DNA of 54,145 bases, taken from positions 21,405 to 75,549 of the forward strand of contig JALHNT010000036.1 in assembly GCA_022843385.1 (NCBI GenBank), written 5' to 3'. The notes beneath the pieces were generated by a model. The model did no database searches, was not told where the DNA came from, and saw only the letters and a list, made by a program, of their open reading frames with translations. Both the position numbers and the translations under genes were made by a program. This stretch comes from Anaerolineae bacterium (GTDB taxonomy: Bacteria > Chloroflexota > Anaerolineae > Aggregatilineales > Phototrophicaceae). This document shows positions 41,162-49,138 of this stretch, in pieces (the first letter of the stretch is position 1; each line of letters begins with the position of its first letter).

Positions 41162-41965
41162 ATGAGTGAATCCATCGTCCCCTTCACCCCGGCACACCTC
41201 GTCAGCGACCTGCGGCGGCTGGGGCTTCAGCCGGGACAGACGGTTATGCTGCACGCATCGGTCAAGGCGGTCGGCGCAGTGCTGGGTGGGCCGAACAGCA
41301 TCATCCAAGTGCTGCTGGATATGCTGACTCCGGCTGGCACCCTGATGATGTATGCTGGCTGGGCGGACATCCCCGACTTCATTGACGACCTTCCCGACTC
41401 GGTGCGCCAGACCTATATCGATCATCATCCGCCGTTTGACCCGGCCACCGCCCGCGCCGTCCGTTATAACAGCGTGCTGGCCGAATTCCTGCGCACCTGG
41501 CCGGGAGCGCGGCGCAGCCTGAACCCGGAAGCCTCGATGGTGGCGGTTGGGGCGCAAGCAGAATACCTGACCGCCGATCACCCGCTCAATTATGGCTATG
41601 GCGCGGGGTCGCCGCTGGCGAAGCTGGTCGAACGCAAGGGGCAGGTTTTGTTGCTCGGTGCGCCGCTGGATACCCTCACGCTGCTGCATCATGCCGAGTT
41701 CCGCGCCCGGCTGCGGCATAAGAATGTGGTGCATTACCGCTGTCCTATCTTGCGCGACGGGCAGCGGGTGTGGGTCGAGATCGAGGACTATGACACCGGC
41801 GACCCGCACGATGACTACAGCTTCGAGGCCATTGCCCAGGACTATCTGAGTGCAGGTCAGGGTCGGCAGGGTCAGGTAGGGAATGCCGCTTGCTATCTGT
41901 TCGACGCCGCGCCTCTGGTGGATTTCGCGGTGGACTGGCTGGAAAAGCGCTTCGGCCCCGGATAG
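41162..41965 (+). CDS. AAC(3)-like aminoglycoside N-acetyltransferase family protein
   Basis: A 267-aa protein of the Antibiotic_NAT family. Typical pieces: GLQPGQTVMLHASVKAVGAVLGGPNSIIQVLLDMLTPAGTLMMYAGW, SVLAEFLRTWPGARRSLNPEASMVAVG and PLAKLVERKGQVLLLGAPLDTLTLLHHAE. Members acetylate aminoglycosides, but many chromosomal members have unknown natural substrates. ATG 41162 is the start; no strong SD is seen. It lies divergently from merR across the MerR-type promoter, so it may be co-regulated. Confidence 0.8.
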   Translation: MSESIVPFTPAHLVSDLRRLGLQPGQTVMLHASVKAVGAVLGGPNSIIQVLLDMLTPAGTLMMYAGWADIPDFIDDLPDSVRQTYIDHHPPFDPATARAVRYNSVLAEFLRTWPGARRSLNPEASMVAVGAQAEYLTADHPLNYGYGAGSPLAKLVERKGQVLLLGAPLDTLTLLHHAEFRARLRHKNVVHYRCPILRDGQRVWVEIEDYDTGDPHDDYSFEAIAQDYLSAGQGRQGQVGNAACYLFDAAPLVDFAVDWLEKRFGPG

Positions 41966-41968
41966 GAC

Positions 41969-43132
41969 TCAGCGGCGGAAATGCGCCACCGTTTCGATGT
42001 GGTACGTCTGCGGGAACATATCGACCGGCTGGGCATCGACCAGCACATAGCCAGCCTCCACCAGCTTACGGGCATCGCGCGCCAGCGTCGCCGGGTCGCA
42101 CGAGACATAGATGATCTGGCTGGGGGCATGGGCGATCAGGGCTTGCAGCGCCGACGCATCCATCCCGGCGCGGGGCGGGTCTACCACCGCAGCCGCATAA
42201 CCACGAGTCAGTTCCGGCAGCACCGCCTCGATCACGCCCACATGCAGCTCGACCTGGCGCAGATCGCGCAGGTTGTGGCGGGCGTCTTCCACCGCCGGTG
42301 CGAAGGCTTCGACCGCCGTCACCAGACTGCCCTGCTCCGCCAGAAAGGCGCTGAACAACCCGACCCCCGCGTACAGATCCAGCACCCGTGCGCCGCCACT
42401 GAGAGTCAGCCGTGCCAGCACGAGTTCGACCAAGCGGGCCGCCTGCGCTGGATTGACCTGAAAAAAGCAACCGGGACTACAGCGAAACGCTCGCCCCTTG
42501 ATGTCATACTCAACCGCCTGCCGACCGCTGGATGTGCTGGATGTGGTATCGTCATCGCTCCCCAGCGGGAAGTGGATCGGTTCGCCAACGCTGCCCACCT
42601 GTACCCGCGTCCGCTCGCGGAGGGGGGTCAGATGCGAGAGCTGCTCCAGCAGCGCCGGTTGCATGATCGGACACTCGTCAAGCGCGATCACCTGCCGTCC
42701 ATCGACAGCGACGAAGCCGGGGCGTCCCTGTGGCGACGGACGCAGCGTGACGTGAGCGCGATATTCCCAGGGGTCGGGCGCCGCCAGCGTGCGATGGACG
42801 AGGGCATCACGCAGCCCGCCGATGCGCCCCAGCGTGTCGCGGACGATCTGCTGCTTCAGGTCAAGCTGGGCGGCATAATCGATGTGCTGCCAGTGACAGC
42901 CGCCGCAGCGAGCGAAATGGCGGCAGCGGGGCGCGGTGCGGCTGGGCGCAGGGCGCAGCAGTTCCACCATCTCGGCAGTGGCGAAGCGGCCTTTATCCTG
43001 GGTGATGCGGGCGCGTATCTGGTCGCCGGGGACAGTGAACGGGACAAACACCGCCCGCCCTTCGTGGCGTCCGATGCCATTGCCCCCGTGCGCCATCGCC
43101 GTGATGTCGAGGGTGAGTAGCTCAGGTTTCAT
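41969..43132 (-). CDS. rlmD: RlmD/TrmA-family RNA (uracil-5-) methyltransferase
   Basis: A 387-aa SAM-dependent rRNA methyltransferase, probably 23S m5U. An N-terminal TRAM domain (LTLDITAMAHGGNGIGRHEGRAVFVPF) precedes Fe-S cysteines C70, C76 and C79 (CRHFARCGGC), with a fourth near LDECPIMQP. The SAM motif LDLYAGVGLFSAFLA and catalytic YVSCDPATLARDARKL are present, as is CFFQVNPAQ. The start overlaps the DUF4058 stop by 11 bp, so it is coupled to it. Confidence 0.85.
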   Translation of the reverse strand: MKPELLTLDITAMAHGGNGIGRHEGRAVFVPFTVPGDQIRARITQDKGRFATAEMVELLRPAPSRTAPRCRHFARCGGCHWQHIDYAAQLDLKQQIVRDTLGRIGGLRDALVHRTLAAPDPWEYRAHVTLRPSPQGRPGFVAVDGRQVIALDECPIMQPALLEQLSHLTPLRERTRVQVGSVGEPIHFPLGSDDDTTSSTSSGRQAVEYDIKGRAFRCSPGCFFQVNPAQAARLVELVLARLTLSGGARVLDLYAGVGLFSAFLAEQGSLVTAVEAFAPAVEDARHNLRDLRQVELHVGVIEAVLPELTRGYAAAVVDPPRAGMDASALQALIAHAPSQIIYVSCDPATLARDARKLVEAGYVLVDAQPVDMFPQTYHIETVAHFRR

Positions 43133-43958
43133 CAGCGCTCAATCGATGCAGATGATCGCGCCAGCGCTGGACAGCAGCGAGGCAATGCTGGCGCTGCTCC
43201 GGGTTCAGCGTGGCCGGGAAGGGCAAGTGTTCTTCGGTATAGCCCCCATCATCGGCGATCTGACCGGCCAGCGTCAGGGCGCGGTAGGCGCGTTCGTAAT
43301 GGGCGTGCAGCGTCAGCGGAACCACGTCCTGGCGCAGCGGCACGGCGAAGGGCTTCAAGGGTTGGTCAAAGGCCATCCCAATCAGGCGCGGCGATTCGCC
43401 CGGCACATACACCGCAATGTGATAAGCCGTCTGCTGCGCAATCTCGCTCCGCACCAGCCGCTTGACCGAGCGTGTCAGGTCGATTTCGACGACGTTGACG
43501 CCCTGTTCCACCACCAGGCGCTCTCGCCGCTGCTGATAATCCAACACCGCCGAGGGACGTTCCTTGTTCCCCGGCGAGACGAATTCGATGACCGTCACCA
43601 GCTTGCCACTGCCCAGCGCCCGAATGGTGATGGCCTGCCACTCGGTCTCGTCTTGCAGCATCATGCCGGGGTCCAGCAGCAATTCCGCTGCCGCCAATTC
43701 ATAATTTAGCGTGGGCTGTGTGAGCTGTGAATGCATCATGCGCTGAATGAAGATGTCGGGTTCACGGCCTTCGGCGATTTGCAGACTGGCCTCGCGTCCC
43801 AGCCGAAAACCGCGCGCGGTCAGCAGCGGGTCGAGTTCTTCGATGGCATAGCCGATCAGACTAGCATGCAACTGCTGGAAGTAGTGTGGCGCTTCAGCCC
43901 AGGGATCCATCCGCCCCGGCAGCGGGCCACGTTTCAACCAATCCGTGTGGGCAGACAT
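43122..43958 (-). CDS. DUF4058-like protein
   Basis: A 278-aa protein: GRMDPWAEAPHYFQQLHASLIGYAIEELDPLL and then VTVIEFVSPGNK, YQQRRERLVVEQGVNVVEIDLTR, matching the DUF4058 pattern. The (V)IEFVSPGNK segment recalls the E-V-L-S-P-x-x-K stretch of Uma2-type PD-(D/E)xK proteins, so a nuclease-like fold is possible. ATG 43958 avoids overlap with the LON gene; ATG 44012 would overlap it by 38 bp. Function unknown. Confidence 0.7.
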   Translation of the reverse strand: MSAHTDWLKRGPLPGRMDPWAEAPHYFQQLHASLIGYAIEELDPLLTARGFRLGREASLQIAEGREPDIFIQRMMHSQLTQPTLNYELAAAELLLDPGMMLQDETEWQAITIRALGSGKLVTVIEFVSPGNKERPSAVLDYQQRRERLVVEQGVNVVEIDLTRSVKRLVRSEIAQQTAYHIAVYVPGESPRLIGMAFDQPLKPFAVPLRQDVVPLTLHAHYERAYRALTLAGQIADDGGYTEEHLPFPATLNPEQRQHCLAAVQRWRDHLHRLSADET

Positions 43959-43974
43959 GGCCGACGAGTCGCTT

Positions 43975-44625
43975 TCAGTTGTGGGAGAAGACGCCGCTAT
44001 CCATATCTTCATGGGGCTGAAGCATGGCTTCCAGCAGCGTGACTTCGCGGCGGTACAGATTGCGCAGGTTCAGGATCAGATCGTCGGCAGCCAGTGTCTC
44101 CAGCAAATCCTGTTTCTGCGCCGACGGGATGTTGACCAGGAACGAAGCCAGGAACGCCAGCCGCAGCGGGTCACGTGGTACCTGCGCCGTATCAAAGGGC
44201 GTCTTGCTGGCGTCCGACAGGATTTGCAGATACTTGCGCACCCAGGGGCGGAGAGAATGTCCGCCTTCTTCCAACGATTCGGCGCTGGATTGGGCGAATG
44301 GCAGGTCTTCGACCAGCCCCACCAGATACGGTTCATCGTGCTTGAAGTCGATAATCTGGAAGCGATCCACGCCGGAAGCGACGATGTTCATCCGTCCACC
44401 GCCCAGCGGTTCGACTTCGCTGATGAGCGCGGTACAGCCGATCAGGTACGGGTCGGCGCTCGCGCCCACTTCCTCACCCGCGCGGATCAGCGAGACGCCA
44501 AAAGGCTTGCTTTCACCATAGCAGCGACCGATCATGAGCTTGTAACGTTCTTCAAAGATGTGCAGACGGAGGGGCATTCCAGGGAAGAGGACAGTATTGA
44601 GTGGAAACAGCGGGAGTTCATACAT
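43975..44625 (-). CDS. LON substrate-binding-domain protein
   Basis: A 216-aa protein with only the Lon N-terminal (substrate-recognition) domain: YELPLFPLNTVLFPGMPLRLHIFEERYKLMIGRC, SLIRAGEEVG and GRMNIVASGVDRF. No ATPase or protease domain follows. ATG 44625 is favoured because AGGTG lies 8 nt upstream. Free-standing LON domains may act in protein quality control, but their role is not settled. It leads the LON-DUF4058-RlmD group. Confidence 0.85.
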   Translation of the reverse strand: MYELPLFPLNTVLFPGMPLRLHIFEERYKLMIGRCYGESKPFGVSLIRAGEEVGASADPYLIGCTALISEVEPLGGGRMNIVASGVDRFQIIDFKHDEPYLVGLVEDLPFAQSSAESLEEGGHSLRPWVRKYLQILSDASKTPFDTAQVPRDPLRLAFLASFLVNIPSAQKQDLLETLAADDLILNLRNLYRREVTLLEAMLQPHEDMDSGVFSHN

Positions 44626-44791
44626 CACATCATCACCTCACCCGACAACCGTGCCGGGCTAACGGACATCCTGAATGGGCTGGTCATCAACAAAAGATGA
44701 CCAGAATAGATGACATGATTGTAGCACAGCGCGGCTGGATGGGGCTGAAGACTCAAGCGACTCTCACCTTGCGCCGCTGCCCAAACATGAA

Positions 44792-44815
44792 GACAGCCGG
44801 ACGATGCCGGCTGTC
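44792..44815 (-). terminator. Stem-loop after the SdrD/DUF11 surface-protein gene
   Basis: GACAGCCGG (44792-44800) pairs with CCGGCTGTC (44807-44815) around a 6-nt loop, about 20 bp beyond the stop codon on the minus strand. The following T-rich stretch is short, so it is a candidate intrinsic terminator rather than a certain one. Confidence 0.55.
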
Positions 44816-44834
44816 GGATGATGGATGCAGCGGT

Positions 44835-47693
44835 TTAGCGGGTGCGAAGCCAGCGCCGCCCGGCAAGAATGATGGCGATGCCCAGCACAGCAATCCCGAC
44901 GACCCACAGCGGCGTGGCACCCGTGTTGGGCAACCGGGTGACACTCAGCAGATCGGCGCTGGCGCTGCCGGCGTAGTTGACCAGATTAGCCGTGTTGCGG
45001 ATGGCGAATGGCACCCGGACATTGGCGTTGACGCGGGTGCTGATGGTGATCGTCACCGTCTGACCCGGTGCCAGCGAGCCAATGCTCCAGTCCACCGTAT
45101 TGCCATTCACCGTCACGTTGCCGGCACTGGCCGAGGCATTGGTCACCGTCAATTCACCTGGCAGTGTATCAGTCATTCCGACGTTGGGCAGCGCCACTGC
45201 TGTCGGATTGGACACAGTGATCGTCCAGGTCACGGTGTCGCCTGGTCCAGCAAAGGGTGGATTGACCGACTTGCTGATGACCGGGCCGCCACCAGCCCCA
45301 GGTGTTCCCCCGCCCCCACCCGGTGCGGTGGGCAGACCAGGCGGCGTCGCCGTCGGCGGGATGATGAGCGAGAAGCCGAAGTCATAGGTATGGTTGTTGC
45401 GCCCAACACCGCCGATCACAATCGCGACCTGGGAGTAAATGCCGGTCAGCACACCATCGTTGTCATTCTGGTCGGGGATTGCGCCGCCACCGCTGTTCGA
45501 CAAGGTGACGAAATACGGCGTCAGTATAGCCTGGGTGGTATCGATGCGGACGATGTAATTGCCAAAGAAACTGATCGGCTGGCTATAGCGGGCGGCCGAC
45601 GCAGTAGTACCGGCCGGCCCATTGGTGCCGTTGCTGAAGTAATACTCTCCCTGGGCATTGGTGGTGGCTGTCGAAACCACAGTGTTGGTGGTCGGGTCGA
45701 ATAGTTCGACCACCACCCCAGCCAACGGGTTTTCATCCGGGTCCTGAATACCGTTCAGAGTGGTATCGAGCCAGACGCGGTTGCCTATCTCCACTGGTGC
45801 CGGCGAACACAGCACTTCCATATCGCCTAAACCACCAGCCTTGCGGAAGGAGCCCGCAGTGAAACGGTCATACAATTCGTAGTTGCGCTCATAGGTCCCG
45901 AGCGCATTGTTGTTCCAGGTCACGCCACCCGCGAAGAAGGTTCCAGGCACATTACGCTGTGGGTCGAAGACTGTCTGCACGATGTCGGGGAAGCCAGGCA
46001 CCTGCACCAGCCCGCCTTGCGATATTTCGTCATGGAAGGGAGCGCCGGGCATGCCTCCCCAGTCTTCCTGATAATACCATTCGCCACCTCCCGGCCCCTG
46101 GACGTTTCCGGTTCCGAGTGTGGTCACGCCGGTCAGCGGGTTGCTGCCGTTGTTTTCCAATACCCAACCGGAACCATTGAAGAAGGCGCGCAGTAAATCG
46201 CCAGCGCTGACACCATTGCGCGGCGTCTGCCGCGGCGATTGGTCGGCAAAGCGGTCACGCATCCCGATGATGAGATCGCCCCGGTCGAATTCAATGTCGG
46301 TCAGCATCGGCTGCGGGTTGGCGAACAGATTGCCCGGTGTAACTTCAAGGATGCGGCCCAGCGGCGGCGTATCGGTCCAGGCACGCCAGTTAGCAGAGTT
46401 GGGATCGGCAGGCAGGGCGCTGCCGAAAACGTTCTGTCGGGTGAAATTGAGCGGGAAGTTCAGGACTGGTCCGCTGAAGGTGTAGCTGACAGGATTGAAC
46501 ACGTAGATATAGGCACGAAGCGAAGTGGGATCACCATTCGGGTTACCGGCGGTGACAGTGGACTGCCCGTTGCAGACCCCACCGATATACACCAGACCAT
46601 TGCGCGCCCCCAGTCCAAAGGGGCGAGCATCGCTGGCAACAGCGCAGGGCGACGGCACATCAAACTGTCCGACCTGCCCGGCAGCCGGAATAGCGTTGGT
46701 GGCCGCAGCCGAGGTCGGCGCGGTTGGCACCTGACCAATCGGAATGGTGACCAACTGGCGCTGGGCCAGATTGACCACGAACAGCGTCAACTGATCATCG
46801 GAAATCTCAACATCACCCAGGCCAATATTGCCAACCGAATTGCGCGAGGCGTCGGTCTCCAGATCGAAGTCGTAGCCGGGTGGAACATTGGTGTGGGTAT
46901 TGACGCCAGCCCCATTAAAGCCGGGCAGCAGGTTCAGATCGACAAAGATGGCATTACCCGCGGTTCCAGCAGCGGCTGGCACCGAAAAAATCACGCCGGT
47001 GGAATCGGTTGGCCCCATGCCCGTGTAGGCCTTGTAGTAGGTGCCAACGAACACGATGTCGCTCAGACGGTGATGCGCCAGACCCCAGGTCGTGCCGATT
47101 TGGCTAGCCAGCCCTTGCGCGGTATCTGCCGGGCTCGGACCACCGGGGGGTGTGCTGAAGCTATAGGAGAAACTGACCAATGTAGGTAGATTGGCATTGG
47201 GGCCAGACACCTGGTTGCCAAAGACATAGCAGTTTGTGATGAGCTGTGGATCGTTCTGGCAATAATCGCGCGGCAGGTTGACGCCAAAATCCACATCCGT
47301 CACCGTCCCGTTATTGGGGATGAACTGGACGCTGGTATCGTTGGTCGTGCCAAAGGCCGCTGGTTGATAGCCAGCAGGCAGATTAGAGAACTCCAGGCGA
47401 TACGGCGCGTTTCCCCCCGCATTCAGGGTATAGCTGCCATTCGCTGCCGTGATCGCCGTTCCAACTACAGCGCCAGTCGAGTCATAGGCAGTGACCAGCA
47501 CATTCGCCATGCCGTTGTCGATGGCCGGCAACGCTGGCGAAGATGTCGGATTGCGCACGCCATCGTCGTTGTAATCCTGATAGACGACCCCGGAAATTGT
47601 AGCAGCAGCGCGCGTTTGCCCGCCGTTTATGAGCGCACAACAAAGTATAACTAAAAACAAACGTACCCAACGGATAAACGTTTCCCCTGACAT
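44835..47693 (-). CDS. Large SdrD-B/DUF11 surface protein with LPNTG tail
   Basis: A 952-aa exported protein. ATG 47693 has GGGAG upstream, and a signal peptide (WVRLFLVILCCALINGG) follows. Two SdrD B-like domains are seen: ISGVVYQDYNDDGVRNP at the N-terminus and EIGNRVWLDTTLNGIQDP near residue 645. The middle (about 130-640) is a large beta-rich domain with aspartate-rich stretches of unknown type. A Pro/Gly-rich linker leads to a DUF11 domain (ISKSVNPPFAGPGDTVTWTITVSN), then LPNTG, a membrane helix and RRWLRTR. Probably a cell-surface adhesin or scaffold. Confidence 0.85.
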   Translation of the reverse strand: MSGETFIRWVRLFLVILCCALINGGQTRAAATISGVVYQDYNDDGVRNPTSSPALPAIDNGMANVLVTAYDSTGAVVGTAITAANGSYTLNAGGNAPYRLEFSNLPAGYQPAAFGTTNDTSVQFIPNNGTVTDVDFGVNLPRDYCQNDPQLITNCYVFGNQVSGPNANLPTLVSFSYSFSTPPGGPSPADTAQGLASQIGTTWGLAHHRLSDIVFVGTYYKAYTGMGPTDSTGVIFSVPAAAGTAGNAIFVDLNLLPGFNGAGVNTHTNVPPGYDFDLETDASRNSVGNIGLGDVEISDDQLTLFVVNLAQRQLVTIPIGQVPTAPTSAAATNAIPAAGQVGQFDVPSPCAVASDARPFGLGARNGLVYIGGVCNGQSTVTAGNPNGDPTSLRAYIYVFNPVSYTFSGPVLNFPLNFTRQNVFGSALPADPNSANWRAWTDTPPLGRILEVTPGNLFANPQPMLTDIEFDRGDLIIGMRDRFADQSPRQTPRNGVSAGDLLRAFFNGSGWVLENNGSNPLTGVTTLGTGNVQGPGGGEWYYQEDWGGMPGAPFHDEISQGGLVQVPGFPDIVQTVFDPQRNVPGTFFAGGVTWNNNALGTYERNYELYDRFTAGSFRKAGGLGDMEVLCSPAPVEIGNRVWLDTTLNGIQDPDENPLAGVVVELFDPTTNTVVSTATTNAQGEYYFSNGTNGPAGTTASAARYSQPISFFGNYIVRIDTTQAILTPYFVTLSNSGGGAIPDQNDNDGVLTGIYSQVAIVIGGVGRNNHTYDFGFSLIIPPTATPPGLPTAPGGGGGTPGAGGGPVISKSVNPPFAGPGDTVTWTITVSNPTAVALPNVGMTDTLPGELTVTNASASAGNVTVNGNTVDWSIGSLAPGQTVTITISTRVNANVRVPFAIRNTANLVNYAGSASADLLSVTRLPNTGATPLWVVGIAVLGIAIILAGRRWLRTR

Positions 47694-48041
47694 GATTCTG
47701 CTCCCAGCAGATGACCTGCTGCTCCTCCAAAGAACGATGCAATCGGCACGTATGACGGCAGGACGATTGTCATCTTCCCATAACAATACCAGTTTGTTAT
47801 GCGAAGTGAACGCATCTCCTACGATTTTTTACGTTTTTTATGAGTGCAGCCCCTACGGTATACTAATGCTGATCCTGTCATTATGCAACAATCCGTAATG
47901 CGGCATACGGGAGAATCATTATGACTGTCAAGAAATTAGTACATTAGTCCCAGTCAGTCGTATAGCACCACGTAATTTTTCCGATGCACTGCTTTGCGTT
48001 ACACTACACGCATAATCGCCTTTATCAATGAGCAATCCCTC
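47694..48041. other. Intergenic region between divergent surface-protein and esterase genes
   Basis: About 350 bp, AT-richer than its surroundings. No gene with a convincing start. A 27-nt frame MTVKKLVH (47931-47957) with GGGAG upstream is noted as possible leader peptide but not supported. Promoters of the two flanking genes must lie here. Confidence 0.5.
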
Positions 48042-49016
48042 ATGGCATTCTTCGACCTGCCCCTCGACCAATTGCAGACGTATAAGCCGGAACGCAGCGA
48101 ACCGGCTGACTTCGACACCTTCTGGCAGACAACGCTGACCGCTGCCCGCCAACATCCACTGGAGGCCACTTTCGACCGCGTCGATTATGGGCTGAAGATG
48201 ATCGAAGCCTATGATGTCACCTTCAGCGGTTACAACGGGCAGCGCATCAAGGGCTGGCTGCTGACGCCGGTGTTGCGGGCCGGCAAGCTGCCGTGTGTGG
48301 TCGAGTACATTGGCTATGGCGGCGGACGCGGCTTCCCCACCGACTGGCTGGTATGGGCCAGTGCTGGCTATGCCCATCTGGTGATGGACACGCGCGGGCA
48401 AGGCAGCGCCTGGTCGAAGGGCGATACGCCAGACCCGGAACCGGATGGCAGCAGCCCGCATCATCCGGGTTTCATGACGCGCGGCATTCAGAAGCCGGAG
48501 ACGTATTATTATCGGCGTGTATTCACCGACGCCGTCCGCGCCATCGAAGCCGCCCAATCGCACCCGGCCATCGACCCGGAGCGCATCGCAGTGACGGGTG
48601 GCAGCCAGGGCGGCGGTATCTCGATTGCGGCTGCCGGGTTATCCAAAACGGTCAAGGTTGCCATGCCGGATGTGCCGTTCCTCTGTCATTATCGCCGCGC
48701 CACCCAGATCACCGACGCCCACCCCTATCAGGAGATTGCCCGTTACAGCATGGTGCATCGTGACCAGATCGATACCGTTTTCAAGACGCTGGGCTATTTC
48801 GACGGTGTGAACTTCGCCACTCGCGCCCAGGCTCAGGCCTTGTTCTCGGTCGGGCTGATGGACGAAATCTGCCCACCTTCCACTGTGTATGCGGCTTACA
48901 ATCACTGGGCCGGCGCGAAGCAGATGCGCGTCTGGGAATACAACCATCACGAGGGTGGCGGCCAGCACCAGACCGTAGAAAAGGTCCGGTTCCTCCATAG
49001 CCTCTGGCCGGAATGA
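48042..49016 (+). CDS. Acetylxylan esterase/cephalosporin-C deacetylase family hydrolase
   Basis: A 324-aa alpha/beta hydrolase of the AXE1/CE7 type. It starts MAFFDLPLDQLQTYKPERSEPADFDTFW, with the family motifs RGQGSAW, the nucleophile elbow GGSQGGG, and a late DEICPPSTVY and HHEGGG holding the Asp and His. These enzymes remove acetyl groups from xylan fragments or cephalosporin C. No signal peptide is seen, so it is probably cytoplasmic. No strong SD precedes ATG 48042. Confidence 0.9.
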   Translation: MAFFDLPLDQLQTYKPERSEPADFDTFWQTTLTAARQHPLEATFDRVDYGLKMIEAYDVTFSGYNGQRIKGWLLTPVLRAGKLPCVVEYIGYGGGRGFPTDWLVWASAGYAHLVMDTRGQGSAWSKGDTPDPEPDGSSPHHPGFMTRGIQKPETYYYRRVFTDAVRAIEAAQSHPAIDPERIAVTGGSQGGGISIAAAGLSKTVKVAMPDVPFLCHYRRATQITDAHPYQEIARYSMVHRDQIDTVFKTLGYFDGVNFATRAQAQALFSVGLMDEICPPSTVYAAYNHWAGAKQMRVWEYNHHEGGGQHQTVEKVRFLHSLWPE

Positions 49017-49066
49017 GGGCCGCCCTGTCATAGTGAAAATGTTAAATTTGTCATGTTCATGTAGTT

Positions 49067-49100
49067 TGTATCACTAACTGATACCAACTTGTAGTATAAT
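49067..49100 (+). promoter_or_regulatory. Promoter-like region of the giant secreted protein
   Basis: A perfect TATAAT (49095-49100) lies 38 bp ahead of the start codon. An inverted repeat GTATCA (49068-49073) / TGATAC (49079-49084) overlaps the -35 area, where no good TTGACA is found. Activator dependence is possible but inferred. Confidence 0.45.
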
Positions 49101-49138
49101 TTCCTCATACTGCTCATTGAGTGAGGGGATTATTCCTC

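Noticed and set aside
21872..41965. Antibiotic-resistance island (AadA-like plus AAC(3)-like genes)
   Set aside because: The two genes are 20 kb apart in different contexts, with no transposon, integron attC site or mobile gene, and both families have many chromosomal non-resistance members.
41981..43120. 379-codon plus-strand frame over the methyltransferase gene
   Set aside because: Antisense shadow of the RlmD-like gene, which has all family motifs.
44601..45704. 367-codon plus-strand frame over the SdrD/DUF11 gene
   Set aside because: Antisense shadow of a well-supported minus-strand surface protein; no SD or recognisable domain.
47931..47957. Eight-residue leader peptide MTVKKLVH
   Set aside because: It has a plausible SD but no attenuator hairpin or repeated codon was found nearby, so chance is likely.
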